Below are positions 44,607 through 53,680 of a stretch of 64,000 nt of DNA, piece after piece. The DNA comes from Brevibacterium sp. RIT 803. GTDB lineage: Bacteria > Actinomycetota > Actinomycetes > Actinomycetales > Brevibacteriaceae. The position numbers and the translations under genes were made by a program. The notes below the pieces were generated by a model that did no database searches, was not told where the DNA came from, and was given only the letters and a program-made list of their open reading frames with translations. The stretch spans positions 496,001-560,000 of the forward strand of contig NZ_JAFEMW010000002.1 of the NCBI RefSeq assembly GCF_016892625.1, given 5' to 3'. How positions within the stretch are numbered: the first letter of the stretch is position 1; each line of letters starts with the position of its first letter.

Positions 44607-45458
44607 TCAGGCCTGTGCGGTGAAGTCTTGGACCCATTCGGCTGTGGTCTCGAGTCCGCCGAAGGTGTAGAAGTGGGTCTTGACCCCTGAGGACGCCGAA
44701 GTGATGGATTCATTCGAGGTCAGATCCTTGAGGAATCGCTCCGGTCCGGCAGTGCCAATCAGATTCGTCAGCGAGAACCCGTACTTCTTCGCGATCCCCG
44801 CGCTGGTGCCCACACCGAAGCGGCGGGCATAGCCCAGGAGTCGCTTGATGCCTGCGGGACCGGGCGTGCCGATGCGAAGGTCAGACTCGATGCCGCGGCT
44901 GCGCACTTCGTGGACCCACGCCACGACCGCCTCGGCGTCGAAGGCGAACTGGGTGAGGACGACTTGGCCCAGCCCCTGCTCTGCCAGCGACGCGCTCTTG
45001 GCCTCCATGTGTTCCCACAGGGTCGTCGTGCTGATGTCTGGGTGGCCCTCGGGGTAACCCGCGATTCCCACCTCAGTCACTCCGTATTCCGGCAGGATGC
45101 CGGTGCGAATGACCGAAAGCGAATCGGAATAGGGGCCCTCGGGGGTCGCCGGGTCTCCCCCGACGACGAAGACATGCTCGCTGGCTCCGGCCTGCTGCAG
45201 AGCCTCGAGGAACTCACGCAGCTCACTCTCTGACTTCAGCCTGCGAGCTGAGATATGAGGAACGGGAACGAACCCGAGTTCGAGGACTTCTTTGGCGGCC
45301 TCGACACGCATCTGTTGATTCTCGTTGCCGAGGAACGTGACGTTGACGCGCGTTCCCTGCGGAATCGCATGAGCGGCCTGCTGCAGGCTGGGAACGTCTT
45401 TGCCGGTCATCTCCAAGGAGAAGTCGTCCAGCACCTTGGTAGCGGTCGTTGCCTCCAC
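44607..45458 (-). CDS. metF: Methylenetetrahydrofolate reductase
   Basis: 283 residues of the MetF TIM barrel: FSLEMTGKDV with the catalytic Glu, VNVTFLGNENQ, FVPVPHISARRLKSESELREFLEALQQAG, VFVVGGDPATPEGPYSDSLSVI, GIAGYPEGHPD and VVLTQFAFDAEAVVAWV. It interconverts methylene- and methyl-tetrahydrofolate with FAD. GTG start at 45458 has AAAGGAC 8 nt upstream. As first gene of the operon with the LigM-like demethylase it should recycle methyl-THF, as in the ligM-metF pairing of Sphingobium SYK-6. Confidence 0.87.
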   Translation of the reverse strand: MEATTATKVLDDFSLEMTGKDVPSLQQAAHAIPQGTRVNVTFLGNENQQMRVEAAKEVLELGFVPVPHISARRLKSESELREFLEALQQAGASEHVFVVGGDPATPEGPYSDSLSVIRTGILPEYGVTEVGIAGYPEGHPDISTTTLWEHMEAKSASLAEQGLGQVVLTQFAFDAEAVVAWVHEVRSRGIESDLRIGTPGPAGIKRLLGYARRFGVGTSAGIAKKYGFSLTNLIGTAGPERFLKDLTSNESITSASSGVKTHFYTFGGLETTAEWVQDFTAQA

Positions 45459-45501
45459 GTGGTGAGTCCTTTCGTGAACACTGCGGTGGGTTCTCGAAAT
45501 C

Positions 45502-45531
45502 ACTATACGCATAGGCATTTACCTATGTCCA
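45502..45531 (-). promoter_or_regulatory. Promoter of the metF - O-demethylase operon
   Basis: On the minus strand TGGACA (45531-45526), 18-nt spacer, TATAGT (45507-45502). About 43 nt of leader precede the GTG of metF. The -35 element lies in the centre of the palindromic operator at 45518-45539. Confidence 0.65.
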
Positions 45532-45539
45532 TAGGTAAA
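45518..45539. promoter_or_regulatory. Perfect palindromic operator on the metF promoter
   Basis: TTTACCTATG-TC-CATAGGTAAA, a 22-bp perfect inverted repeat overlapping the -35 box. A related site (16 of 22 positions identical) lies at 45654-45675 by the divergent transporter promoter. Confidence 0.75.
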
Positions 45540-45610
45540 CCATCTCTCGTCGGTGGAACCTCGACTGGTGACACCTGGGTGCAATAGACACGTTCGGCAG
45601 TGCACAAGCA

Positions 45611-45639
45611 TTGCCCGAGCCTGAAGCCACTGATAATGT
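45611..45639 (+). promoter_or_regulatory. Promoter of the aromatic-acid symporter gene
   Basis: TTGCCC (45611-45616), 17-nt spacer, TAATGT (45634-45639), about 80 nt before the GTG start. The second operator copy lies just downstream of the expected transcription start. Confidence 0.55.
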
Positions 45640-45653
45640 GCTGAGCGTCACGC

Positions 45654-45675
45654 TTTCCCTATCATCATAGGTATC
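45654..45675. promoter_or_regulatory. Second copy of the operator, upstream of the symporter
   Basis: TTTCCCTATC-AT-CATAGGTATC matches the operator at 45518-45539 in 16 of 22 positions, with the CCTAT...CATAGGTA core kept. Position downstream of the plus-strand promoter fits repression by road-block. Confidence 0.65.
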
Positions 45676-45721
45676 TCGCAATGATGCGGGTGCTTATCTC
45701 ACCTCAGAATCGGAGTATGCG

Positions 45722-47068
45722 GTGGACCTGCGCGAACGACTCAACACCTCTCGAATGTCGGCCTATCAATGGCTGATCGTCGGCATCTGCACCTTCCTCA
45801 ACGCTCTGGACGGCTATGACGTCCTTGCCATCTCCTTCACCTCGAACCAGGTCAGCGAGGAATTCTCCCTCTCGGGGACGGCGCTCGGACTGGTGATGAG
45901 TGCTGCGCTGCTCGGCATGGCGATCGGCGCCCTGGTCCTGGGCCCGGTGGCGGACCGGATCGGGCGACGGAACATGACGATTGTGGCTCTCATCGTCAAT
46001 ATCTGCGGTCTCTTCCTCTCCGCCACCGCCACCTCGGCGGCTCAGCTGGGTATCTGGCGCGTCGTCACGGGACTGGGCGTCGGAGGCATTCTGGTGGGCA
46101 CCAATGTCATCTGCGCAGAGTACGCCTCCCGCAAGCGCCGCGGCCTGGTCATCAGCATCTACACCGCCGGCTACGGCATCGGTGCAGCACTCGGCGGATC
46201 AGTGATGGTCTCGCTCATCGCCACCTCAGGCTGGCGCTCGGTCTTCGTCCTCGGCGGATTCCTCGCCACAGTGTCCCTCATTCTCGTCCTGCTGCTGGTC
46301 CCCGAATCGCCGTCGTATCTCTACAACCGGAAACCGGCGAACGCGCAGAAGAAGCTCGACCTCATTGCCCGGAAGCTGGGCTTCACCGACACGGTTGATC
46401 TCTCAGCCACGACCATCGCCGAGGAGAACGCGAGGAGCGACTCAGGCGTCCTGGCTCTGCTCAACCGTCGCAACCGCCGGGTCACATTCGTCGTCTGGGC
46501 AACGTTCTTCATCGTGATGTTCGGCTTCTACTTCGTCAACTCTTGGACCCCGCGCCTCATGCACGAAACCGGGCTCACCGACACGTTGTCAATGATCGTC
46601 ACTGTCGGACTGACCTTGGGCGGGGCCATCGGCTCTGTCGTCTTCGGGCTGTTCACCTCCCGCTGGTCGACCCGGTCGGTGCTGACATGCTTCTCAGTGC
46701 TGGCCGCGATCCTGATGGCGGTGTTCATCTTCACCGCGCAGTGGATCGTTCTGGTCGTCATCGTCGGCGTCCTGGTCGGCATGTTCAGCAACGGCTGCAT
46801 TGCCGGCCTCTACGTCCTCACCCCGCAGTCCTACTCGTCTTCCCTGCGTTCGACCGGTGTGGGTTGGGGAATCGGGATCGGTCGCTTCGGCGCCATCATC
46901 GCCCCGACAGCCACCGGTGCAATGCTCGACGGCGGATGGACTCCACAGGCGATCTACGTCTTCGTCGGCGTGGTGCTTCTGCTGGCGGCAGTCGTGCTTC
47001 TGGGCATGCGCGGAGTCGACGTTGAGGCCAACCGTCGCCCAGACGTCAGAGAACCTGCAGGAGTGTGA
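45722..47068 (+). CDS. AAHS-type MFS aromatic acid:proton symporter
   Basis: 448 residues, 12 helices. LNALDGYDVLAISFTSNQVSEEF near residue 24 (the DGxD motif of aromatic acid symporters), GPVADRIGRRNMTIVALIVN near residue 75 and the central VPESPSYLYNRKP place it in the PcaK/VanK/BenK group that imports benzoate-type acids. GTG start with GGAG 7 nt upstream. Divergent from metF and the LigM-like gene and sharing their operator, so it probably imports the methoxylated aromatic that they demethylate. Confidence 0.9.
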   Translation: MDLRERLNTSRMSAYQWLIVGICTFLNALDGYDVLAISFTSNQVSEEFSLSGTALGLVMSAALLGMAIGALVLGPVADRIGRRNMTIVALIVNICGLFLSATATSAAQLGIWRVVTGLGVGGILVGTNVICAEYASRKRRGLVISIYTAGYGIGAALGGSVMVSLIATSGWRSVFVLGGFLATVSLILVLLLVPESPSYLYNRKPANAQKKLDLIARKLGFTDTVDLSATTIAEENARSDSGVLALLNRRNRRVTFVVWATFFIVMFGFYFVNSWTPRLMHETGLTDTLSMIVTVGLTLGGAIGSVVFGLFTSRWSTRSVLTCFSVLAAILMAVFIFTAQWIVLVVIVGVLVGMFSNGCIAGLYVLTPQSYSSSLRSTGVGWGIGIGRFGAIIAPTATGAMLDGGWTPQAIYVFVGVVLLLAAVVLLGMRGVDVEANRRPDVREPAGV

Positions 47069-47200
47069 CGGTTAAGTCATCGACCCGATGCCTGTGGCAC
47101 TGGAGGGTGCGAGCGGAAAAGGATTCGCTCGGGATCAACCAGGTCGCCGTTGGTCACCGCCGAGGTTGCCCTTTAGCGATCGGGGTCGTGTCGTCCGCGC

Positions 47201-47704
47201 TCAACGTCGGTCGAATCGCTGTCCGGAAGGGTTACTCGCCAGCAAGGAGAGGACGAAGAGAATGAGCGAACCGAAGAAGGGCACGATGCCGATGAGTATG
47301 ACCCATCCGCTCAGACTCACGTCGTGGAGTCTGCGCACGCCGAGACCGATGTTAGGAAGGATAGTCGCAAGGAAATACAGGAACAGCAATGAGCCGATCA
47401 GTCCCGCACCGAACGTGGTTTCGTCGCTGACGTCACCGTAGGCGTTCGTTCCAGCGGTTGCCGCTTGGATCACACCGGCGAGGGCACCGCCGACACCGTA
47501 GATGACAAGACTGAGCAGCGCGATCCACCAGTACTCACTGCGACTGGCTCGCCCTGAGAAGACAGCGTACTTGCGGAAGTAGCGCCCCACTGCGGCACCC
47601 GGCGTTGCTCCCAGGATCGGCGCGTCGGTGTTGCGTGTGGTCGTCCTGCCAGTGCTCTCTTCCTGCGTGCTCGTGCCATTCGTGGGCATGGGGTCGTGGG
47701 TCAT
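47201..47704 (-). CDS. DUF805 family membrane protein
   Basis: 167 residues. After a roughly 45-residue soluble Thr-rich tail, the DUF805 core begins YFRKYAVFSGRASRSEYWWIALLSLVIYGVGGAL and continues through GLGVRRLHDVSLSGWVILIGIVPFFGSLILFVLSLL; four helices expected. Function of the family unknown. Start 47704 is chosen; TATTCT 6 nt upstream hints at a leaderless message. The following 47705-47984 holds no gene I can support. Confidence 0.82.
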   Translation of the reverse strand: MTHDPMPTNGTSTQEESTGRTTTRNTDAPILGATPGAAVGRYFRKYAVFSGRASRSEYWWIALLSLVIYGVGGALAGVIQAATAGTNAYGDVSDETTFGAGLIGSLLFLYFLATILPNIGLGVRRLHDVSLSGWVILIGIVPFFGSLILFVLSLLASNPSGQRFDRR

Positions 47705-47984
47705 GCATACAGAATACTCGGACACGATTGTGGCAGTGACGATGGCCGAGGCGCGGGTGTCGAAGAAGGTGTCCACCGCGCTGGACGTGCTCAGCCGAGT
47801 CGCAGACGATACCGATCCTTCACGATGGACAGCATGAGTGGAACGGAACTCAGCCATGTCAAACAACGAGTCCCAGCTACACAACACGGCGCACCGCCCG
47901 ACAAACCGATGTCTCGATCTGTCGCGGCAGTGCGCTGCTCATTTCGTTCGGGCCCCGACAGCTTCGTCGTCCGGACCGACCCGT

Positions 47985-48167
47985 TCAGTAGTGTCCTGGC
48001 GGGTCACTGGCGGGGAATGATTCGTCTTCCCATTCGTCGACCATCTTGTCGTCGTGGTCGTGACGGCTCTGCGCGGCTTCGGACCTTTCAGCGGAACCGT
48101 CGGTCGCCTCGGCGGGGGAGGTTGAGGACTCGTCCTGCCCGTTCTCTGGCTGGTGATTCTCAGACAT
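47985..48167 (-). CDS. Small acidic protein with C-terminal W-x-DESFPASDPP motif
   Basis: 60 residues, hydrophilic and acidic, ending KMVDEWEDESFPASDPPGHY. That tail is a recurring motif at the C terminus of small actinobacterial proteins of unknown function. A strong GGGGAGGT ribosome site lies 6-7 nt upstream. No membrane segment or signal. Confidence 0.7.
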   Translation of the reverse strand: MSENHQPENGQDESSTSPAEATDGSAERSEAAQSRHDHDDKMVDEWEDESFPASDPPGHY

Positions 48168-48437
48168 GGCTGCACCTCCCCTCGGAATTCAGTGCTCGAA
48201 CCTGGTACCACCATCATGCGCGCTCAATCACCATTGCGATACTGCGCGACCATGATTGACATGAACCGTTGAGGACACATTTCCCACGATGAGGGCGCGG
48301 ACTGCATCAGTCTCCCGCTGTCCGGGCGATGCCGGAGCACCATGAGGGCCACGTACGATCTGAGCAAAGCAAGGTGTTGAGACATCGCCGAACAGGAGGC
48401 TGTGAAGCTCTACCGCAACCTGGACGGCACGCACAAA
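48168..48437. other. Gap without recognisable gene
   Basis: I see no open frame with a family signature or good ribosome site on either strand here. The leftmost part contains the ribosome site and presumed promoter of the small acidic protein gene. Confidence 0.5.
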
Positions 48438-48467
48438 GCCCGGCACCTATTCATCCAGGTGCCGGGC
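48438..48467 (-). terminator. Terminator of ectD
   Basis: GCCCGGCACCT (48438-48448) and its exact complement (48457-48467), 8-nt loop, 8 nt past the ectD stop codon; on the minus strand the stem is followed by TTTG. Confidence 0.85.
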
Positions 48468-48475
48468 ATCATCTC

Positions 48476-49381
48476 TTAGGAACCGGCCGGAGTGAAGTCC
48501 GTGCTACCGGCGAACTCCGGCCGCGGCTTCGGTGCGGCGAAAGGTTCGACACACGTGTTCTCCACCGAGTTGTAGACGATGAAGATGTTCGACCTCGAAT
48601 ACGGCGTGACGTTGCCGTTCGAGGCGTGCATGCAGTTGGAGTCGAACATGACCGCACCACCGGCAGGTCCCTCGAGAACATCGATGCCGTAGTCATCGGC
48701 GAAGTCAGTCAGCGTCTGCGGATCGGGGGTGCCCGCCCCCTGCATGACAAGTGACTTCTTGTAATTGTCCTCCGGAGTGCCGCCGACACAGCTGACGTAG
48801 CGCTGGTGGGAACCGGGCATGATCATCAGCGGCCCATTGAACGAGTAGTTGTCAGTCAGCGACAATGACAGGCTCACTGCACGTGGCTCCGGCATGCCGT
48901 CCTCGGCGTGCCAGGTTTCGAAGTCGGAGTGCCAGGAGAACTCCTTGCCCACGAACCCGGGCTTGTAGTTGATGCGGCTCTGGTGGATGTAGACCTCGGA
49001 ACCCAGCAGCTGCTCCGCGCGGGAGATGACCCGAGGATCATTGGCGACCTTGCGAAAGATCTCATTGCTGCGATGGATGTCGAAGATCGATCTGACCTCG
49101 TTGGACTTCGCCTCGACGATGGTGGCGTCATCGTCCTTGACCGTCGGGTCGTTGGCTAGGCGGTGCAGCTCGGCCCGGAACGTGTCGAGTTCTTTCGGGG
49201 TGATGAGCTCGTCGATCGTGAGATAGCCCTTATCGTCGTAGTGCTGCAGCGACTTCGCATCGAGGGGCCCCTGCTCGGCCGAACCGAAGGCGATCGGGCC
49301 CCTCCGGTCAAGGACTTCGGTGGTCTCGCCGGTGCGAGTGGGGTAGAGATCCGTGGTTGTCGACGGTGAGAGTACTGTCAT
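48476..49381 (-). CDS. ectD: Ectoine hydroxylase
   Basis: 301 residues, normal EctD length. The diagnostic consensus FSWHSDFETWHAEDGMPEPRAVS (near residue 145) contains the Fe(II) ligands His and Asp; the distal His is in FDSNCMHASNGN near residue 245. Converts ectoine to 5-hydroxyectoine with 2-oxoglutarate and oxygen in osmotic or heat stress. GGAAGG lies 7 nt before the ATG at 49381. The ectABC genes are not next to it, which is unusual; a terminator directly follows. Confidence 0.95.
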   Translation of the reverse strand: MTVLSPSTTTDLYPTRTGETTEVLDRRGPIAFGSAEQGPLDAKSLQHYDDKGYLTIDELITPKELDTFRAELHRLANDPTVKDDDATIVEAKSNEVRSIFDIHRSNEIFRKVANDPRVISRAEQLLGSEVYIHQSRINYKPGFVGKEFSWHSDFETWHAEDGMPEPRAVSLSLSLTDNYSFNGPLMIMPGSHQRYVSCVGGTPEDNYKKSLVMQGAGTPDPQTLTDFADDYGIDVLEGPAGGAVMFDSNCMHASNGNVTPYSRSNIFIVYNSVENTCVEPFAAPKPRPEFAGSTDFTPAGS

Positions 49382-49518
49382 CGTGCTTCCTTCCTCGGAT
49401 AGTGCGGAAGCCTCGTCGCTCCGGAACCGATTCTGAGGGGAACGACAGGACCATTCCGCTTGTTCCGCCACCGTAACAGGGGGATGCTGTCGGTGAAAGC
49501 CGGCAGAGCTTCACTTCT

Positions 49519-51375
49519 TCACAGGCATCTGTCGTCCAGGCACGTAAACGTCGACGGGCCGCTTTCCACAAGGTCGAACCAGGGTCCGGTCTGCGGCAGT
49601 TCGTGAACGAAGAAGTAGCGGGCGGCAGCGATCTTGCCGCTGAGCAGCCTCGAGTCACCACGCGAGTGCACGGCAGCCTCGGCGGCCATGCCCTGTTGCA
49701 GCCAGAGCCAGGCGATGACCGTGTGCCCGACCGCTTCGAGGTAGGTCCACGCATTCTCCAGCGCGTGAACGGGTTCACCGGACTTCCACACGGCGGCGGT
49801 GACGGTCTCGACGCGGTCGATGGCTTCTCCCAACGCGACGGCTTCGACCTTCCATGAAGTCGAAGCCCCCGCCTCGGCGAGGATGGATCGCATCTCCGCC
49901 AGAAGCACCGCGAGCCCTCCTCCCTCACACATGATGACTTTACGGCCCAGCAGATCCTTGGCCTGGATGCCGTGCGTGCCTTCGTGGATCGGGTTGAGTC
50001 GATTGTCGCGGTAGAGCTGCTCGACAGCATGGTCGCGGGTATAGCCGGCCCCGCCGAGGACTTGAATCGCGTGGTCATTGGCTTTCAGGCCCCACACGCT
50101 TGGCCAGGTCTTCACGATCGGGGTGAGCACATCGAGGAGGAGGGCTGCGCGTGCACGGTCGGCCTCGGTGTCTGCTGTTTCGGATTCGTCGAGGAGCGTG
50201 GCGGCATAGAGGATGAGGCCGAGGCCTCCTTCGACGTAGCTCTTCGACGACAAGAGCATGCGGCGGACATCGGCGTGTTCGATGATCGGCACCTGCGGGG
50301 AATCCTTGCCCCGGCCATCGTCTGAGCGACCCTGGCGACGGTCACGGGCGTAGCGCAGCGCGTCGAGGTAGCCGTGGTAGCCGAGTGCGACGGCTCCGGC
50401 GCCGACGCCGATGCGCGCCGAGTTCATCATGTGGAACATGTAGGACAGGCCCTTGCCGCGCTCCCCCACGAGGTAGCCGATAGCACCGGATGAACCGTGT
50501 GGCGTGTGCGTGCCCTCCCCGAAATTGAGCAGCGTGTTCGTGGTCCCGCGCCAGCCCATCTTATGATTGAGGCCAGAGAGCACGACGTCATTGCGCTGCC
50601 CGAGGCTGCCGTCGTCGTTGACGAGGTGCTTGGGGACGATGAAGAGGCTCAGTCCCTTGGTTCCGGGCCCGTCGCCGTCGGCCCGGGCGAGGACGAGATG
50701 GACGATGTTCTCGGACAGCTCGTGGTCGCCGCCGGAGATCCACATCTTCGTCCCATGCACCCGGTAGGTGCCTTCCGTGCCGTCAGGGTCGGGGACGGCT
50801 CGTGTGGTGACGTCGCCGAGCGAGGAGCCGATTTCAGGCTCGGACAGGCACATGGTGCCGAAGAACCGACCCTCGATCTCGGGAAGGACGAAGGTCGCGA
50901 TCTGCTCCTGTGTCCCGTATTCGAGCAGCAGGCTCGCATTGGCCATGGTCAGCATGGGGTAGCTCGATGTCGCGATATTGGCCGATTGGAACCAGGTGAA
51001 GCAGGCCGTGGCCACGGTCTGGGGCAGCTGGATGCCACCGACATCTTCGTCCATGGTCGCCGAGAGCAATCCGACGTCGGCGAATCGCTCCAGTGCGGTC
51101 TTGATCTCTGGGATGAGGGTGACGCTCTCACCGTCGAAGGTCGGTTCGTTGAGATCTGACTTCCTCGCATGCGGCGCGAAGTGCTCCTTGGCCAGTTCCT
51201 CACTGGCAGCCAGCACCGAGTCGAAGGTTTCGCGGGAGTGCCCGGCAAATCGTTCACGCTCGCAGAGCTCGTCGACTCGCAGCCAGTCGTAGAGGAGGAA
51301 CTCGATGTCTGCTGACGACAGCAGGGAGTCAGTGGAGGCAGGTGGGACAGCATTGTCCAGGTTCTGATCATTCAC
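49519..51375 (-). CDS. Acyl-CoA dehydrogenase
   Basis: 618 residues, the long type with C-terminal extension (FadE5/AidB-like size). Signatures: MCLSEPEIGSSLGDVTTRAVPDPDG near residue 170, MWISGGDHELSENIVHLVLAR near 215, and the late QVLGGAGYTRDHAVEQLYRDNRLNPIHEGTHGIQAKDLLG near 430, where the Glu of IHEGT is the catalytic-base position in these longer enzymes. Oxidises an acyl-CoA to the 2-enoyl-CoA with FAD. GTG start at 51375, with TAGACT 7 nt upstream, suggests a leaderless message. Confidence 0.9.
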   Translation of the reverse strand: MNDQNLDNAVPPASTDSLLSSADIEFLLYDWLRVDELCERERFAGHSRETFDSVLAASEELAKEHFAPHARKSDLNEPTFDGESVTLIPEIKTALERFADVGLLSATMDEDVGGIQLPQTVATACFTWFQSANIATSSYPMLTMANASLLLEYGTQEQIATFVLPEIEGRFFGTMCLSEPEIGSSLGDVTTRAVPDPDGTEGTYRVHGTKMWISGGDHELSENIVHLVLARADGDGPGTKGLSLFIVPKHLVNDDGSLGQRNDVVLSGLNHKMGWRGTTNTLLNFGEGTHTPHGSSGAIGYLVGERGKGLSYMFHMMNSARIGVGAGAVALGYHGYLDALRYARDRRQGRSDDGRGKDSPQVPIIEHADVRRMLLSSKSYVEGGLGLILYAATLLDESETADTEADRARAALLLDVLTPIVKTWPSVWGLKANDHAIQVLGGAGYTRDHAVEQLYRDNRLNPIHEGTHGIQAKDLLGRKVIMCEGGGLAVLLAEMRSILAEAGASTSWKVEAVALGEAIDRVETVTAAVWKSGEPVHALENAWTYLEAVGHTVIAWLWLQQGMAAEAAVHSRGDSRLLSGKIAAARYFFVHELPQTGPWFDLVESGPSTFTCLDDRCL

Positions 51376-51581
51376 GAAACTCAGTCTAAACTAATTGATC
51401 GTTAAGCAGAGGGTTCTGAGTCGCCCTGCAGACTGCTCTCACCGACCACGCTCCCCTGTAACTCTCGCCCAGCCGGACGGTCCGGCCTGAGTTCGCGCTA
51501 TCCATTAGGATCTCCTGGGCAGTTCTCCTTGTCCCAATGTGCTGTCCGCAGGTCCGATAGTCCCGGAAAGGTCGTCCCGAT

Positions 51582-52910
51582 ATGCCATCCACCGCCGGTC
51601 CCACCACCGCCAGCACCCCACCCCAGACTTCGTCGAAATTCGGGCAGGTCCTACGCAACTATCGGTTCCCGCTGTTCATCCTCACCGGCGTCGTCATCGG
51701 TGCGATCATCGGGCTGATCTTCGGCGAGAAGGCCACGGTCATCAAACCTTTCGGCACACTGTTCATCAATATGATGTTCACCCTCGTCGTGCCGCTGGTC
51801 TTCTTCTCCATCTCCTCAGCGGTGGCAGGCATGTCCTCTGCCACAAGGCTGGGAAAGATCCTGGGCAGCATGCTCGGCATCTTCGCCGTCACCGGCGTCA
51901 TCGCTTCAATCGTGATGATCGCAGCTCTGTGGATCACCAAGGCCACCGAGGGAGTCCAGGTCGAGATGAACCAGCCCAAGGACGTGGAAGAGGTCGGGTC
52001 GATCGGCGATCAGCTCGTGTCGACCTTCGTCGTCGATGATTTCTCGAAGATCCTCTCCGCCGAGCACATGCTCGCTCTCATCGTCTTCGCCGTCATCGTC
52101 GGCATCGCCACGTCCAAGATCGGTCCGGCAGGCAAACCGTTCGCTCAGTTCCTCCATTCCGGCTCCGAGGTCTTCCTCAAGTTCACCTCGATCATCATGT
52201 ACTACGCCCCGATCGGCCTGGGTGCCTACTTCGCGGCCCTCATCGGTGAGCTCGGGGCACAGCTGGTCGGCGATTACGTCCGCGCCTTCCTCGTCTACTA
52301 CCCGGTGGCGATCGTCTACTTCATTCTCGCCTTCACTCTCTACGCCTTCCTCTCCGGTGGCCGACGCGGGATCACCGCGTTCTGGTCGAACATCATCGAA
52401 CCGACGGCGATCTCTCTGGGGACGTCGTCCTCGGTGGCCGCGATCCCGGCCAATCTGCGAGCCGGCAAGCGCATCGGCGTGCCTCGCGATATTCGGGAGA
52501 CGATCATTCCGATCGGCGCGACGATCCACATGGAGGGCTCGGGCCTGTCCGCGATCCTCAAGATCGCCTTCCTCTTCGCCGTCTTCGGCCGCGACTTCTT
52601 CACCCCCGGCAACATCCTCGTCGGCATCGCCGTGGCACTGCTGGCCGGCATGGTCATGGCAGGCATCCCCTCGGGCGGGTTCATCGGCGAGCTGATGATT
52701 ATCACCCTCTACGGCTTCCCCGCCGCGGCCCTGCCCATCATCCAGATCATCGGCACCGTCATCGATCCCCCGGCCACGACCGTCAACGCGGTCGGCGACC
52801 AGGCCAGTTCCATGATGGTCGCTCGCGTGCTCGACGGGAAGGACTGGATGGACAGGGCCGATCATACGGAGAGCTCCCCCGCCGAGGCGGCCTCCCCCAA
52901 GAATTCTTGA
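51582..52910 (+). CDS. Dicarboxylate/amino acid:cation symporter (DAACS family)
   Basis: 442 residues. Transport core: PLVFFSISSAVAGM, the Ser-rich re-entrant loop AISLGTSSSVAAIPANL near 275, the IPIGATIHMEGSG segment near 307 and AGIPSGGFIGELMII near 360 (re-entrant loop 2), as in GltP/DctA. Imports glutamate, aspartate or C4-dicarboxylates with sodium or protons. Divergent from the acyl-CoA dehydrogenase gene across about 200 nt. Confidence 0.92.
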   Translation: MPSTAGPTTASTPPQTSSKFGQVLRNYRFPLFILTGVVIGAIIGLIFGEKATVIKPFGTLFINMMFTLVVPLVFFSISSAVAGMSSATRLGKILGSMLGIFAVTGVIASIVMIAALWITKATEGVQVEMNQPKDVEEVGSIGDQLVSTFVVDDFSKILSAEHMLALIVFAVIVGIATSKIGPAGKPFAQFLHSGSEVFLKFTSIIMYYAPIGLGAYFAALIGELGAQLVGDYVRAFLVYYPVAIVYFILAFTLYAFLSGGRRGITAFWSNIIEPTAISLGTSSSVAAIPANLRAGKRIGVPRDIRETIIPIGATIHMEGSGLSAILKIAFLFAVFGRDFFTPGNILVGIAVALLAGMVMAGIPSGGFIGELMIITLYGFPAAALPIIQIIGTVIDPPATTVNAVGDQASSMMVARVLDGKDWMDRADHTESSPAEAASPKNS

Positions 52911-53121
52911 TCACGATCCTATTTCGACATCTTCCCGAAAAGGGTCCCTGTCAGTGCCCAATGCGACTTTTCCACAAGGTTCCATGTGAATATCTCAAAG
53001 TTGCGACCTCATCGCAACGTGAAGTTCGCAGAACTGCAACAGTCGCTGAGAGTTTTCTCAGGGATCGTTGTTCGTCGCTCACCTGCAGTGACGATAATCA
53101 GCGGGATCGTTGACATATCAC

Positions 53122-53146
53122 TGACGGTCACTCGTACTGACCGTCA
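53122..53146. promoter_or_regulatory. Inverted repeat before the secreted-protein gene
   Basis: TGACGGTCA-CTCGTAC-TGACCGTCA, perfect 9-bp arms, just downstream of a TTGACA (53110-53115) and 20 nt before the start codon. Could be an operator or a leader hairpin. Confidence 0.55.
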
Positions 53147-53166
53147 CAGCAGGAGGCAAGGACGCT

Positions 53167-53643
53167 ATGAACACCACCTTTCGCAATCGAGCAGCAGCAC
53201 TGTCAGTCGCCGCGATCGCCGGCTTTGCGGGAGTTGCGCTCACCGGCGGATCCGCGCTGGCTGCAACGACCTCCGCAGCAGATTCCGGGTCCGGCGCCGA
53301 AATCAACGTCGCCAGCGATGCGCACAGCGATGGCCACCCGAGGAATGCGTCGGGTTACGCGGATGCGCTCGTGAAGGCGTGGGGTGTCGGGAACGACGAG
53401 GAAGTCAATGAATACGCCACACCCGGAGTCGTCGAAGCCTTGTCCCAGCATGGTGACGAGCATGCGGCTGCGTGGGATCGCATCGCCGCTGACGGAGCCG
53501 AAGAGTCGTCCTCCGTGGTCTACAAGAACAAGGTCACCGGAGAACTGTTGACCTTCGGCGTCGACAACGAAGCCGCGACGCATGGACTGCACCCGGCGGT
53601 TCACCACGTTCAGTTCAAGGACCGCACCCACCCCTCTCACTGA
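53167..53643 (+). CDS. Secreted protein of unknown function
   Basis: 158 residues with a Sec signal peptide: positive MNTTFRNR, hydrophobic AALSVAAIAGFAGVALTGGSALA, and likely cleavage after ALA-A near residue 33. The mature part (ASGYADALVKAWGVGNDEEVNEYATPGVVEALSQHGDEHAAAWDRIAADGAEESSSVVYKNKVTGELLTFGVDNEAATHG) looks like a small globular domain and ends in a His-rich stretch. AGGAGG precedes the ATG. Located 38 nt before the desulfhydrase-like gene. Confidence 0.75.
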   Translation: MNTTFRNRAAALSVAAIAGFAGVALTGGSALAATTSAADSGSGAEINVASDAHSDGHPRNASGYADALVKAWGVGNDEEVNEYATPGVVEALSQHGDEHAAAWDRIAADGAEESSSVVYKNKVTGELLTFGVDNEAATHGLHPAVHHVQFKDRTHPSH

Positions 53644-53680
53644 ACCAGCCGAAAGCGGGCGGCAAGTAGACTCGGGAATC

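Noticed and set aside
47628-47837. Short plus-strand frame between the DUF805 gene and the small acidic protein gene
   Set aside because: It overlaps the start of the DUF805 gene antisense, lacks a ribosome site and shows no family signature.
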